A DNA stretch of 64,000 bases from Ascochyta rabiei. Its lineage: Eukaryota; Ascomycota; Dothideomycetes; Pleosporales; Didymellaceae. Positions 41,378-53,884 of this stretch are shown one piece after another. The stretch is taken from positions 1,302,001 to 1,366,000 of the forward strand of contig NC_082412.1 of NCBI RefSeq assembly GCF_004011695.2. Reading direction: 5' to 3'. Under the pieces are notes generated by a model, which worked only from the letters and a program-made list of their open reading frames with translations, did not search any database and was not told the origin of the DNA. Numbering within the stretch: position 1 is the first letter of the stretch; each line of letters starts with the position of its first letter. A program made the translations under genes and the position numbers.

Positions 41378-43199
41378 ATGCCCATTGCACGCTCCCATTC
41401 TGAGAGTGTCATTATGGATTTTTCAAAGAAGGATGCTACGCGACTCGCCCAAACCTCTGCGTCAAACTCGGACATCGAAGACGGAGTCATCGCCACGACT
41501 TATGAGGTCAAACGCGACCTTGGGCGTCGCCATATCAATATGATTGCGATAGCTGGAATGATTGTAGGTCAAATATCCTCCAAATTTGGCTCACCAGTTC
41601 CTATGCTCACGCACACAAACTCTAGGGTACGGGACTATTCTTGGCATCCGGTCAGGCAATCGCTACTGCCGGACCAGTCGGCGCTCTCCTCGCATACCTA
41701 TGCATGGGCTTGATCGCTTGCGGTGTCGCTCTGTCTGCAGGAGAGATGTCGGCTTTCATGCCCGTTACCGGAGGTTTCGTTCGCCATGCCACAAGATTCG
41801 TGCAGCCTGCACTCGGCATCGCCACAGGATGGAACTTCTGGTACACCATGGCAATTACAGCGCCAGCTGAGCTCGCCGCTGCGGCAACTTTGATCAACTT
41901 CTGGAACGACAGCATTAACCCTGCCATCTGGTACTCGGTTTTCATCGTTATTATTGTGGTTATTAATTTCTGCGGCGTGAGGGTTTATGGCGAGGTGAGT
42001 CCTGACGCAAACTCCTCTTAGCTTCCTTTCTCATGAACCTTAGACCGAAGTCTTTTTTGCAGCTCTCAAGATCCTTCTTATTTTAGGTCTCATTATTGCC
42101 GGCCTAGTAGTTGACCTTGGAGGGTCTCCTAGTGGAGACCGAATCGGCTTTCGATACTGGAAGAACCCCGGTCCTTTCAAGGAATACATCGTTCCAGGTA
42201 ACACTGGCAAATTTCTTGGATTTTGGAGCTCCTTGATCTCTGCGGCTTACAGCTACGCCAATATCCAGGTGGTCGCCATAGCTGGCGCCGAGACAAAAAA
42301 CCCAAGAGTCATCATCCCAAACGCAATACGTATGACTTTCTGGCGGGTACTCATCTTCTATGTCGTCAGCATCCTTATTGTTGGCATGCTTGTATCGTCG
42401 GACGACCCGAACCTTGGTATCTCTACTGGTGATGCTCAGCAGAGTCCTTTCGTCATCGCATTTCAGCGCGCTGGTATCAATGTCTTGCCTTCGATCATCA
42501 ACGCCATAGTATGCACTTCAGCCTTCAGCTGTGGCTCTGCATGCGTCTTCCTTGCATCACGTACCCTGTACGGTCTAGCAGAAGATGGACAAGCTCCTCG
42601 AGTCCTGCTTCGCACCAACAGGTTTGGAACACCATACTTGGCAATAGGAGCTTCGCTCATCTTCATGCCACTTGTATATCTTAGTCTGGGAAGCAACTCT
42701 TCGGTAGTATTTGGGTGGTTCGTCAACATCACAACCATCGCTGGACTTATTGGGTGGCTTGTCATCGAGATCACTTACCTTCGGTTCTATTACGCCTTGA
42801 AGGTCCAAGGTATCAGCCGAGATCGTAAGTCCACCAACTGACCGTAAATTGTCTTCTCTGCCGAATTTAATGCTAATCTGACCAGGTCTCGCATACAAGA
42901 GCCCCTTGCAACCATATCTCGCCTGGGTCACCGGAGGTGCGCTCGCCGTTGTCATCTTGTTCTCAGGATACAGCGTCTTCTTCCCAGGTCGATGGAGCGT
43001 AGGCACCTTTCTCACGTATTACATCGATATTGCCATCTTCGCCTTTCTGTGGGGTGCTGGCTTTTGCTACGCGAGGTCTGGAATTATTGCTCTGCAAGAC
43101 GTTGACTTGTCAGAGATCGCTGATATTGACCATGAGAAGGCAGAGATCTTGAACTCGGCGGAAGGAGACCTCTCGTGGTGGAGGAAGTGGATCGTCTAG
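41378..43199 (+). CDS. Amino-acid permease (APC superfamily, fungal amino-acid/choline transporter type)
   Basis: Exons 41378-41563, 41626-41994, 42044-42824 and 42886-43199 join in phase; 549 aa. A second possible start is at 41414. After a hydrophilic N-terminus come about 12 membrane helices. Signatures: LGRRHINMIAIAGMIGTGLF at helix 1, LSAGEMSAFMPVTGGFVRHA, IQVVAIAGAETKNPR with the typical Glu-Thr-x-Asn-Pro motif, and SRTLYGLAEDGQAPR. This places it in the yeast amino-acid transporter family of proton symporters in the plasma membrane. The substrate cannot be read from sequence. Confidence 0.92.
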
Positions 43200-44598
43200 C
43201 TTCCGAAGAAGGTTCCGAATACTTGCAATCAAAAAATTCATGTTGTTCAGAAATGTCAACTACGGTGTTGTGTGAGTGCTCAACAAAGCAAGCTTGAATC
43301 CCAAGTACTCAGATACTCCCAGACACGTAGCCGCGGCTCGTTTACAGTAATGACCGCTATTTCAAGCTTAGTACAGTTTGTGATCATCACACCATATCGA
43401 CATCGTTACTGCTCAGATCAGACCTTGCACAAACCTTACCTTTCAAGCTGCTTTGTCCATGTTACTACTTTCTTCAATGCACACTCTCGATGCCGATAAC
43501 CAGCAACTCCTCCAGGCGCACGATCCCCACGCACGTAGTCCATCTTCGACGGCACATGTTGGAGGTTTCTGGTTTGTGATGTCTGTTGACGTCACTTTCC
43601 CTAAGCTGGTGGAGGCTCTGTCGACCGTAGATTCGAAGCTTGTTGTCTTGGACCTTCTGGTCAGCATCGCATCGATTTCCCACGATAAACATGACACGAT
43701 CCCTTGAATAATAGCGAAAGCGGCCGTAGTACTGCAGGAACAGTCCTTGCGATTGCGATCGTGTTTCACTCCTCCATCTCACTGCTCATCTTCCCTACAG
43801 ATCGTAGAAAAGCCCAATGCAGTTTGCCTCATGATGCGGCTTAGGGATAACATAATTACCATTACTCGTTCGCGTATTGCTTGCGAGTATATGCCTTACT
43901 GAATTTTCTTCTTCTTTTGTAGTAACAGGTATCTTCTCGATCTCCGGTGCATAATTTGATAGCACCGCTCGTGTGCTTAACAAGCGCTACTAAGCTTCTT
44001 TTCTTATTCAACTAACCTCTATATACACACTATACTCGTACCTTATCTATTAAAAACTAGCGACTCTCCATGTAATACTGTCGTTATAAAGAATTTCTAT
44101 AGCCTAAGTCTTTAAAAAATATTATGCTAAACTTAAAGTAAGATGGATTAGATCTATAGATCAGTAGCATTCGAAATTATATATGTATGATGTACATATA
44201 TAACAAGGTTATAGATTGCCAATGAGCACGCTTCAGCTATGATCAGGATCAATACCGCAATTGTCTATGCAAGGGTAGGTACCAAGAATAACCGTTCTTG
44301 AAGGCTGCGGGTCGTGGATCCACGTTCGGACATCAGCCGCACGGACACGTGTGGCGGAAGTCCGAAGTGCAGTACCCTTCCGTATCGGTGATGGATTAGT
44401 CGTTTCGAAGCTGGGAAGTGTCATGGTTTTACATCCCCGAGATTGTCTAGGGATGGCTTTGCGGAGGTGCTGGGTTGTATAAAGGTGACATGCCCCTGGC
44501 GTACATAGCTTTCTTCATCCACTCATTTCACATACACACATCCAGTCAGTTAAACACACTCGCTTTTTTATTTTCTGTTATTTCCCCAGCATTCACTC
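43200..44598. other. Intergenic region, AT-rich in part, with TATA box
   Basis: 43990-44220 is strongly AT-rich and may be decayed repeat DNA. A TATA box (GTATAAAGG) at about 44476-44484 precedes the secreted-protein gene by about 120 bp, and the leader from 44500 is CA- and CT-rich as in many fungal 5' leaders. Small frames at 43443-43782 are not convincing. Confidence 0.5.
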
Positions 44599-46454
44599 AT
44601 GAAAATCCAATCCTTATTGCTGCTATGCAGCAGCACAGCTTTGGTCTGGGGAGCGAAGTGTCCTCAAGCCATAGGCGAGAATGGTGCCCAGGCTGTTGAA
44701 CGCTACAAAGCGACAGGCCAATGCAGCGACGTCCTGGGGATTGCAGATACGTTGGAAAAGCGTGTTCCAGTCACAAAGAAACCGGCCGCTCCTGTTGTAC
44801 CTCCCAAAAAGCCCACGCCCCCAAAGACGCCCCCAAAGAATCCACCCGTAACAAGCCCATCGCCGCCTGCGAAGCCACCAGCCAACCCAGTAACGGCACC
44901 CAAAAGCATAACTTCCTCGGCCGCACCTATTGGAACTCGCGGTGCAGCATGTATGTACTGTAATGAAGGTAAGAAGAAGACGCCAACGACGAAGCCGAAA
45001 AACATAGCCCGTGATGACAAGTATGGAGCCATGTTTGAGCGGGCTACGACGCCAGCCAAGCCAGGCCAGCAACGACCCGCCACTCAAAATCCGGTGTGCA
45101 TCAAGCCGCCAGCTTCGGATCGTACGGGAAAAAGAAGTATCTCAGAGGTTGCCCGCGATCTGATCTTCCCCCGTGCCCTCATAGAGAAGGACTCCAAGGT
45201 TGACACTATGCTGGGCACCGCCAAAACCAAGTGGATCTGTTCTGTTGGCAAATACGCACCGACAGCAGACGCGAAGAAGATCGCTGAGATTACAAAGTAC
45301 TGGACTTTCCAGGACCCTGCTGATCCGGACAAGTGCACTGTTGAGGTAGGCCGAGTGGCACAAATCGACATTTCTGCCACTGATAAATATGAAAGTAAGG
45401 CACTCTAAATCCGAGCACCGCTCTTTAACACACTCCACAACACACAACACTGACGTTTTGGCAGCCGACCACGTCTACGAAGCGCAGACGCTGGCTAATT
45501 TTATCAAATGGCTGGCAGATGAGAACGGCAACATCGGAACGACGTACAAGAAGCCAACAGCCGATTGGGTAGAAAAGCAAATCCTAGGACAGGGGCCCTT
45601 CCGGATCGTCAGTCCAGGTAATACGGCCGCTGGATCACTCTACACACCTAGCACGGGCGAGATCCCTGTCGTTCTCATGGCGTACGGCTTTGGCAGATCC
45701 GATGGAGTCGAGGGTACCTCAGCAGGTAAGACGGTTGAACGAGTGCCCAGAGAGCGAGGCAATAAGAACCTGGTCCTATTGGATAAGAACATCAATGGGC
45801 CAAAGGGGATCTGGTTCAAGAAGAACAAGCTTAACAGCGACTGGAAGGGTCACGTATCCCAAGAAGATGCCCGATTGGAAGTGCGCAGGGTAAGCTTAAA
45901 CTCTGTCCCCTGCTTCTTATTAATGTTTTTTTAACTGAGCAACGGCACAGGCTGTAGGGACATTTAAATACCTGTCAGCCCGCGAGGGCACAGTGGACAC
46001 CATGTGGAAGAAATGGGCGCGTGTTTCCAACTGGATCGACCTTGTCTGCGACACGTTCGACAAGCAATACAAGTGGGGAAGTGATCCCGGCGAGCCCAAA
46101 AACCTCCCTGGGAAAACTGGCCCAGTGTCGCTACGATCTATCTATGCATTCTTCATCGACAAGGAGCTGCGCGAAATCGAGGAAACGGCAGCAGACTGGG
46201 CCAAGGGAGCAAAAGCTGGGTTTGAGGCCAAGTGGGAGGGAAAAGGCAAAACTCCCCTCACCAAGGCTGAGAAGGAGTGGAAGGACGAAGCTTTTGGTCC
46301 GACTGGCTATGCTACTGCGGCGAAGATGAAGTTCCCTCGACCCCAAGGTCGTCCTGCTGGGTCAGGTGAATATGGGGCTTATGGTTGGGGCCATGCCGGT
46401 AATGATGCTCGCGGTATTGACCCCGCCATTGGACTCCCGACTATCATTACGTAG
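44599..46454 (+). CDS. Secreted proline-rich protein of unknown function
   Basis: Exons 44599-45394, 45465-45889 and 45951-46454 join in phase (introns 70 and 61 bp); 574 aa. Signal peptide MKIQSLLLLCSSTALVWG. EKR at about 54-56 could be a Kex2-type processing site. Residues about 60-100 are Pro/Lys-rich (KKPTPPKTPPKNPPV), like a wall-associated linker. The remainder is a folded region with DHVYEAQTLANFIKWLADE, IPVVLMAYGFGRSDGVEG and NWIDLVCDTFDKQYKWGSDP. The first of these recalls the C-terminal region of some fungal class V chitinases, but no catalytic chitinase motif is present. I do not assign a function. It converges with the minus-strand gene at 46696-47373. Confidence 0.75.
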
Positions 46455-46695
46455 GCAGTGGTTAGATCAAGGGTTGATGGGAGTTTGGAGGCTGGGATGG
46501 CAGGCGCTAGAATGTAGGCCTCGTTGTGCAGGCATGACCGGGCGCGGAGGATAATTCTAGAATAGGTTCAGGTTGGGAGTTTGGCTTAGATATGGGTACA
46601 GAATGTATATCAGGTGTTTCTTCGACGCACTTAGGATGTTTTCCCAGAACTAACAGCCGTGTTCAGAGCATTAGGTAACGACAAAGGCAAAATAG

Positions 46696-47373
46696 CTAGA
46701 AGAAGTTGGTTATGTCCTCTAACAGCGTGCCTAACTCCTCGCGGGTATAGCGCCTCGTGTGCGTTTCCGGCCCTTCTGGCGTTCCCTGATAACTCGAGTG
46801 AGGATCCCAATACACAGCGAGGAAACCCCCTTCATCTTCATTCCACGATTCTTCCGGCTGATCCATAATAAGAAGGAACCTCTTCCATCGGACATGGCTA
46901 CAAAGTTCGGAGACGTGGAAGCTGTTGTCTCCTGAAGTCTCTCGCGCGGCGATCTCAGCCAGGATATGCGCCTTGCATGTGTCGATTTTCATCTCCTCAC
47001 CTGCAGACGCGTCGGCAGCAAATGGCTTGGCCCAGACATCTATGCGAGCAGTCTTATTACGGCCACCTACTCCATGATCTTTGCACAACTCTGTTTGGAA
47101 CTCCTCAGCCAAGGTCTGGAGGTGGTCTGGGTTGGCAGCTTGGGGCGTTGTGTCATAGATTTGGAAAGAGCGCTGAGGGCGTTTATTTGCGATAGTGAAA
47201 TCGGAAGCTGACCATCCTTCTGGAACTTTCTCAATTTCTTCGCGCATCCAGGCGGTATAGCAGGGTACGCCGGGGTCGTGGTGGCTTGGGACTTTTTCAA
47301 CAACACATTGCTCACGGACTCTGATTGGTGGGAGTCCGCCTGTCGACAGTCTTCTTTCTGGGTTATGGGACAT
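46696..47373 (-). CDS. Unrecognised 225-aa protein
   Basis: Single exon with ATG at 47373. Charged and Trp-containing sequence with RREQ-like N-terminus, REEIEKVPEGWSASDFTIAN, ARIDVWAKPFAADASAGEEM, RWKRFLLIMDQPEESW and a C-terminal REELGTLLEDITNFF. No domain recognised, no signal peptide or membrane helix, so probably cytosolic or nuclear. Confidence 0.6.
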   Translation of the reverse strand: MSHNPERRLSTGGLPPIRVREQCVVEKVPSHHDPGVPCYTAWMREEIEKVPEGWSASDFTIANKRPQRSFQIYDTTPQAANPDHLQTLAEEFQTELCKDHGVGGRNKTARIDVWAKPFAADASAGEEMKIDTCKAHILAEIAARETSGDNSFHVSELCSHVRWKRFLLIMDQPEESWNEDEGGFLAVYWDPHSSYQGTPEGPETHTRRYTREELGTLLEDITNFF

Positions 47374-48490
47374 ATTTGCAGAGTACTGCGGCAGCTGTGT
47401 TTAAGAGTAAGAGGGCAGGAAGTTGATTAGGCAACTGTGTGTTTTGTGTGTTGTCGGTGAATGAATCCTCGTCGGCGCGTCGGACTAGTCCAACCTAAGG
47501 ACGCTAAACCTGATTTTGATCCCCGAGGAAGCATCGGACTTCTAAACATGAGTCCGGGAACGATTAGTATCTCATGTTGGCACTTTCACGTACTTCTACG
47601 TGTTGAGTTTGAAAGTCACTACAAGTTGTTTCTTGTATCTTGCATCATCAAGCCTTTTTGCAGCAGACGTGTGCGTACAAATTCCAACCAACTCAATACA
47701 GTAGCCCGCTCCAGCGTAGCCTGTCTTAGAGACAGAGGAGCGGCTACTCATATCCACACAGTTGCGAGCGCAGAAGTAGCAACAGCAGAATCCTGAAACC
47801 AATAGGTACCATGTCCGTGCGCGTGATGCGCGGATTTGCGCGATGCGCACCTAACAACTTTTTTAGCTATAGAAAATTAAGGCCATAGAGTCTATATACA
47901 TAGCAAGAGTAGAGCAGGTAAGGTTTTGTAGAGAATTATTCTGTTACTAGGTTATTAGACCATGAGTTTTGTAAGCGTTCTGTAAGTAGGCCTGTGGCGT
48001 TCTACAACAGTAGATTATATAGTAACCTTACAGGTGTCTATTTCAAGTATATAGTGTTAGTGATAGCATGTGGTATACTAGGGTGGCTAGAAACTCTATA
48101 TGGTCGATTGATTGATTGATAAATTAGTAACTCTATATGGTCGAAAACTATATAGTTTAGCTTAGTGATGTTGCGGAAATTGGGCGAGGACGACGCGTAA
48201 ATTAGCACTGATTACAAAGATCCTGAGTACGGGATTGCAAGAGAACTGGCTTGGCGTAAGCAACAAGGTTGCAGGTGGCCATCGCGCGCATTCGGCGAAT
48301 GCGGACTGACACGGTACAGCATCCGTCACGTCTTCCGATACGGTAGCACTCCCTCCCCATTCTCATTGCGTCTCAACAATGTCGGTCTGTCAGGTGCCAA
48401 GACTGCGACATTCGAATGAGTGGAGTTCAAATAGCTTTGATAGTCCGCCGGCGTGATGTCGTTGCACTTGCTCTAGTTGAGTAAACTACA
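47374..48490. other. Gene-free region, AT-rich core
   Basis: From about 47860 to 48180 the sequence is very AT-rich, with ACTCTATATGGTCGA repeated at about 48093 and 48130 and ATTGATTGATTGAT between them. No gene; possibly decayed repeat DNA. The last 100 bases form the promoter of the next Zn2Cys6 gene. Confidence 0.45.
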
Positions 48491-50453
48491 ATGGAACATT
48501 CTCCGCTCGAGCTCCCGCCCACTTCGCTTTTGCAAGGATCAGTTCCTCGAGTCACGCTTGCATGTATACAATGTCGTTCACGAAAAGTCCGCTGCGACGC
48601 TACACTGCCGAGCTGCAATCGCTGTCTCGCTGATATGAAGACGTGCAAATATCAAAAGTCGCGTCGCGGCGGGCGACCTCGTCATCCAGCAGTACCTCCT
48701 CCACAAGACACGGTGGAAAATATCTCAGCAACTTCTGAACAACACCAACGATCACAATTGGACAAGATCTCCGCAACAGCTAGTCTGCCTTTGGGCAGCA
48801 ATTCGTCCGACACAGGAACAGCGGTGATTTCGTCACAGAGTGACTCCAATTCTTTTGTGAACGTATCAATCGTCGACAGCATTGTACTTGGTGGTACTTA
48901 TCTTACGCAAGGACAGATCGACCAGCTTTTGATCAAATACTACGTTTGTTTTCACGTCGCACATCCGTGCGTGCTCCCTAGATGGTCGCTTCTACTACGG
49001 CTTACCAGTGAGCCGGTTGCATCAGATACCTTACTTCCAGTTTTGCTGTACATCGGTTCCATCTTCACCGACGTGGTCGACTCGGGTCCCTTGGCGGAGG
49101 CTGCTTCTCGAGCCGTCTCTGCAGCACGGCTACGCCCGGGACCGCTTGATCCGTATTATATCCAAGCATTGCTGCTGTATGCCATCGCAGTGTACTGGTG
49201 TAATGAGCCAAGAAGAGGACGGGATTTGCTGAACGAGGTCATATGTGGGGCGCTTACATTAGAAATGCAAAGAATGGAGTTTGCATCACGCTACGGCCAA
49301 GGCGATCCGGTTCTACAAGAAAGCTGGAGGCGCACATGGTGGACGATTTACATCACTGATGCACACATCGCGGGGAGTACTCACTCGTTCCCTACTCAGA
49401 GCGGAGCTGTGGAGATTACAACTGGCCTTCCCTGTGAAGAGCACAAGTATGAGTCTGGTGTAAGACCACCTGGATGCTGGAATACACGAGCATCATACTT
49501 ATCCAGTATCTATAGGATATTTCTCCGCCAGCAACGTTGCGTAGTTACGGCGTTCGCGAGTTCTCTGATATGGAGTTCTCGTCGTTCGCTGAGCTGGTTG
49601 GTCTCACCCAAGGTATCAATCGAGCACTAGCGACGCAGCGCATAGGAAACATTGAAAATGCGAAAGTGATGGCTGAGACTGCAGACAACACGATGATGGC
49701 ATGGTGCTCTCTTCTTCCCGCGTCAAAGAAGAAAATTATTCGAGACGATGGGAGTGTAGACGAGCATCTTTTCAAAGCCAACATACTCATGCATGCGTAC
49801 TTTAACATTCATTCCAAGACAAAGCAACGTCAACTGATTTGTTGTAGTTATATTGTTGATCTGCATCGTCAACTATCCACACTGAAGTACTTCCCCATCG
49901 AATCAGTCTCAAAGTGCGTGCCGCCTCCGCCCCCAGATTCAAACGATGCCATAAAAGAGGAAGCCCACATCCACACCGCCAAGGTCCTGTTCTCTATTGA
50001 GAAGCTCAGTAGTCTTCTTACGCTTCCGACACGCTTCAGTGAGCATACCCCTTTCATTATCTGTACGATCACCTTGATGACCATTGCGCATCTTTCCGCC
50101 TGTCGTTACATCTTCAAGGAGCCAAGGATATCGTTGGAGCGTGAGAAGATTCGGCTCAAGATGGGAGTGTTGAAGATGCTAGGTAAAGAAAGACTCTATT
50201 TGGATAGCTTACAGGACACGCTGATTCCGTACTGACAGGTGAACTCTGGCCCTCCGGGAAGAGGGAGTACCATGATATGGGTATCATTGCTCGAGAGATG
50301 CTGGCAATAGAAGATGAGGAGGTGGAGATTCCTGAGATGACTGGACTAGTGCCACCTGATGCTCTGGCACTTAACTTCGATTTTGATATCGACTGGAATT
50401 GTGACTCCGCTGCAAGTTCAAATACAGTGGGCTTTATGACGGATGCGATCTGA
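48491..50453 (+). CDS. Zn2Cys6 transcription factor with fungal-specific TF domain
   Basis: Exons 48491-49459, 49516-50182 and 50239-50453 join in phase (introns of 56 bp each); 616 aa. Zinc cluster near the N-terminus: LACIQCRSRKVRC, then LPSCNRCLADMKTC, giving C-X2-C-X6-C-X6-C-X2-C-X6-C, followed by basic SRRGGRPRHP. The fungal TF domain contains PVLLYIGSIFTDV, QALLLYAIAVYWCNEPRRGR and ESWRRTWWTIYITDAHIAG. After intron 1 the reading goes on with EFSSFAELVGLTQGINRALA, and the tail (LNFDFDIDWNCD) is acidic as in activation domains. No obvious target gene is adjacent. Confidence 0.9.
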
Positions 50454-51740
50454 ATCTAGCAGAGGTTTACAAAATCACGTAGTAAGTGACGCCTGATATT
50501 CAGATTGATAGTGAGACGCTGTGTGTAAACTATGACGACTGAAACACGGGGTTTTCTGTAGAAGAAAGATACATACTCGTAAAGACATAGCTCACTACTT
50601 GTCACACAGCGTCTATTATACCACCAGCTAGCGTTACACCAATCCTAAAACTGTCAGCGATTACTTTCATTGCGTCCCTTCATCCAGATGCCCCACGCCT
50701 TTCCCATTTTAGCTATTGTTGATAGCTCCCTCCTTGTAGATAAATACCAACTACGTAACTCCCAGTAAGCTGCAACTCTGCTCACTTTTCCCCCTTGACA
50801 AAAATTGTACCCAATGCCCAAGGCGGTCGAGCTAGTACTTTGACAAAGGCGAGATCCAAGTTTCTGCAACGTGCGCCGTGATGCGCCGTGCCTTGTGTAA
50901 CATCCCACACGACGTCTAAGCAATCGAATCACCCCAAAACAGATCCCAGCTCATTGGCTGAGCTGCGTTGACCATTGAAAGCAAGTCATGTTATTTCAAA
51001 CTGTGCGCTAATGCACTGCAATGACGAGACTGCAACATGACAATACGCCAAGCGTTACACATTACCTCGAGGTTAGCTGACAGTGAATTCAATGCTTTAC
51101 GGAGCCCAAAGAATGTCCTACTGCCGGTCCTGCCTGACGAATTGTTGAGATGTTTATCTGGAACTGAATAGCCTCTGACTTGATGCAGAGAGAGCTCATG
51201 CAATTGAAGGCACCTGTACGGATTACCTTTGGCACTCTAGTTCAGCCTGTGTACATGAACTTTACAGCACGAACACGACTGCAGTCACACGACCAAGATG
51301 CGAGAGGATGTCGACTGCAATCACGGTCTTTGGGGATCTATCCAGGAGAGGAAAGGAGCTGCAGTTACGGTATGCTTGGTTAGCTCCATCCAATGCCTTC
51401 CTCGTGGGTTTGACTGGAAGAAGCTGCTGTGCGATTCTGTTACCGACCAGAAGTAACCTGTGGCAAAAGCATCTCACCTCCTGCGTGTTGTTCTGGCGCT
51501 CCTCATCCTTACGATATCTACTTCCCAGATTCATCTGTATCGTAGATGCATCATGTAAATCAAAGTCTCCCAATATCGCTTTAAAGGGCCCCTCCGCTAC
51601 ACAAGATGGACACAACAACAATACACACTGCTAGTCTACTATCATCTTCCACATCGCACGCACACGGTAAGAGCTTCACCTCCATTAGGCCGTTTGATCC
51701 AAGGTTTTCTCCAACAGTAGCATATCTGTGCATTCTTATC
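50454..51740. other. Gene-poor region
   Basis: No supported gene. A minus-strand frame at 51621-51262 (119 codons) looks partly protein-like but has no recognisable motif and no start context. The stretch adjoins the G-alpha relic and may itself be decayed. Confidence 0.4.
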
Positions 51741-52860
51741 TAGAGTTGAACTAGTTTGAGGGGATGATATACACCGCTCACTGTTGCAAAGGCACAATGA
51801 ATGTGCGTACAAACTTACTTCTTCTCGCGTCGGTTCAGCAAGACGAGCTTGTGCCTGATGTGCTCGTAAGCAGAGGTGAAGTGTGCTCCCCCGTTATCAT
51901 GGCGGAAACATGCTCGAAATGGGCTGTGAGGAATCTCCTCTCTAAGTAATGAAGAACAAGATGACGGAAGGCTAACGAATCACATCGAGTGGTAGATGGA
52001 GTAGAACAGATCAAGGGCTTCTTGCAGACGGGTAGGTGTCTCGTCTCTTGGGAATAATTGTGTCATGGTCCAAACAAGCATACTCCAGGGAGTAAGAGGT
52101 TTGCCTTATACTCGGTGATAGATCGGTCATAGTCTGAGACAATGACTAGGAAGAGAATCGCCGTGACGGTTTCAAAGCGATGTATTCACTTCTTTCATTC
52201 CGTCCGCTGCTCACCGAGAACAAGCATGCGAAAGGTGGGTTCGCCGATAATCAGTGTGGTCTCTGTGATACCTGTTGTCTCCAAGTGCGATCGGAGAACG
52301 TCTTGGTCATTTGGTTTCCAGTCAACGGCCACGATTCGGTCGATGGAGCCGATGTAGCTTTAGCCACTGGAGGGGTGTTCATGCGCCTAACGTGAGAGCC
52401 TCGCTCTTTAGCTGAGTTTCTAACTAATACTCGCGCAAATCTCAAAAGTATTGCTGCACAACGGCGTCATGCCAGAGAACTGGGATCGTTCGCCAACTTC
52501 ACGTGATAGATTGTCGTTGTCTATCTGTTCGTCTTCCGCCAAAATAATCTGAACGTGGTCCAAGATACGCGGGTCATCAAACGGTGCTTTGGGTGGCTCC
52601 ATAGCTTCGAGAATGGTACGCATCGACTGTGTGGTGTTGATGGACGGTTTGAAGAGCTCGATTCTCCAGCAACTTCTTGGATAGGATTTCAGCAACGCAA
52701 ATTTTTAGACAGATATCACTTACCGAGATGAAGATCCTAATCTACGCTGTGCTATTTCGTACTATCGCAGACAGTTATCAATCTCTGCATGTCGTACTCT
52801 CCCGCTCCCAAAATAACACTTGGCGCGTTCATGTAACATCGAGACGAGTTTCGTGTAGCG
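51741..52860 (-). pseudogene. Relic of a heterotrimeric G-protein alpha subunit
   Basis: Minus-strand remains in G-alpha order. Near 52840-52800 is GAGE, the start of the P-loop, but the GKST part is not readable. Near 52650-52560: INTTQSMRTILEAM, the conserved helical-domain motif. Near 52350-52290: RIVAVDWKPNDQDVLRSHLE and TTGITET, the switch I motif. Then FRMLVLGEQRTE, stop, KK, stop, IHRFETVTAILFLVIVSDYD at about 52230-52120, where GGQR-type switch II has become GEQR, and TGA codons stand at the expected Arg and Trp. Further pieces follow in shifting frames to about 51750. Broken P-loop, stops and shifts show it is not functional. The stops are of C-to-T and G-to-A type. Confidence 0.75.
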
Positions 52861-53326
52861 TGTATGCGAACCAATGTAGATAATTCTCGCCACAAAAGTT
52901 CAACTTTCAACGCGAAACGAAGTGAAATCGGGCAACTGAATTACAGTTGATTCGCTTGAGGCTTGGAGATAGTAGCAGACCTTACGAGTCTGTATTCTGC
53001 AGAGGCTTTCCAATCACCGTCCGGCAGCTCAAAAGCCCTGCTGTACCCGACGAAGGACGGAGAATTGGATTGATTGTTCAGGGAACTATCTACCCATGTA
53101 AACGTACCCGATGCAGCGCACAGCCAGAAGCTCCGGTGGGTCCAAAGCCGACACAGGCACAGACGAGCACACCGGGATCCGAACCAAGACCACACCGATA
53201 CCGGAACCAAAGGCCACATGGCCTGACGTCTGACAGTTTTGACCTGTGATACCATCAGGAGCCCTGTTTCCTTGGTGGCTTTGCTCCATCCTGATGCTTT
53301 GTTCGCATCAAACGACATCGTGTCAA
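52861..53326. other. Intergenic stretch
   Basis: A minus-strand frame at 53318-52941 is open but shows no recognisable protein. Nothing else seen. Confidence 0.35.
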
Positions 53327-53884
53327 CTATTTGCTTGCCGCTTTCTCCCCCATCTCGACCTCCTTATCGAGTACGAAAACGTTCCCATACTCATCTCCCC
53401 CCTTGCCCCCCAGAACCTCATCGTCCACAATCATAACAGCATAAAACCTTGCTGTTTCTGTTGAGCTGGGATTTTCGGACCGCCGATGATGGCAGCCAGG
53501 TGCTTCGTACCAGAACGCTCCCGGCGCGTACATCTGAGGCTCTTGGTCATTCATCTGGTTGAGTGAGGAGCCAGAAAAGGGTATCGCGATGGCGGTCGCG
53601 CCGCCATGTCGGTGTGATGGAGTGCCGCCGTTGGGTGGGATGTCCACGAGGAGGACGAGGATTGTTTTTCCAGGCAGATTGGAGGGATTGTAGCGGGCAC
53701 AGACCTGAAGGTCCTCGCGTGGCTTGCTGGCGTGGCGTGTTAGTGGATGAAGCGACAGTGCGGCGACAGCGATGGTGGGAAGGATGGTCAAGGACAGTCA
53801 GAGTCCTATAGATGACGCTCACCCTTCAATCTGCCAGACTCCATCGACTTTCACGATTTTGGGAGAGATAAATGTTGCAGCCAT
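53327..53884 (-). CDS. Cupin-domain protein, two exons
   Basis: Exon 1 53884-53823 (MAATFISPKIVKVDGVWQIE) and exon 2 53726-53327, joined over a 96-bp intron in phase 2; 153 aa. Cupin motif 1 is present as GGTPSHRHGGATAIAI and motif 2 as GAFWYEAPGCHHRRSEN, which supply the metal-binding His residues. A single-domain cupin of this size may be a dioxygenase, an isomerase or a binding protein; the substrate is not clear. Confidence 0.8.

Noticed and set aside
52941..53318. Minus-strand frame upstream of the G-alpha relic as its possible N-terminus
   Set aside because: The translation has no G-alpha P-loop or N-terminal helix and does not resemble the family.
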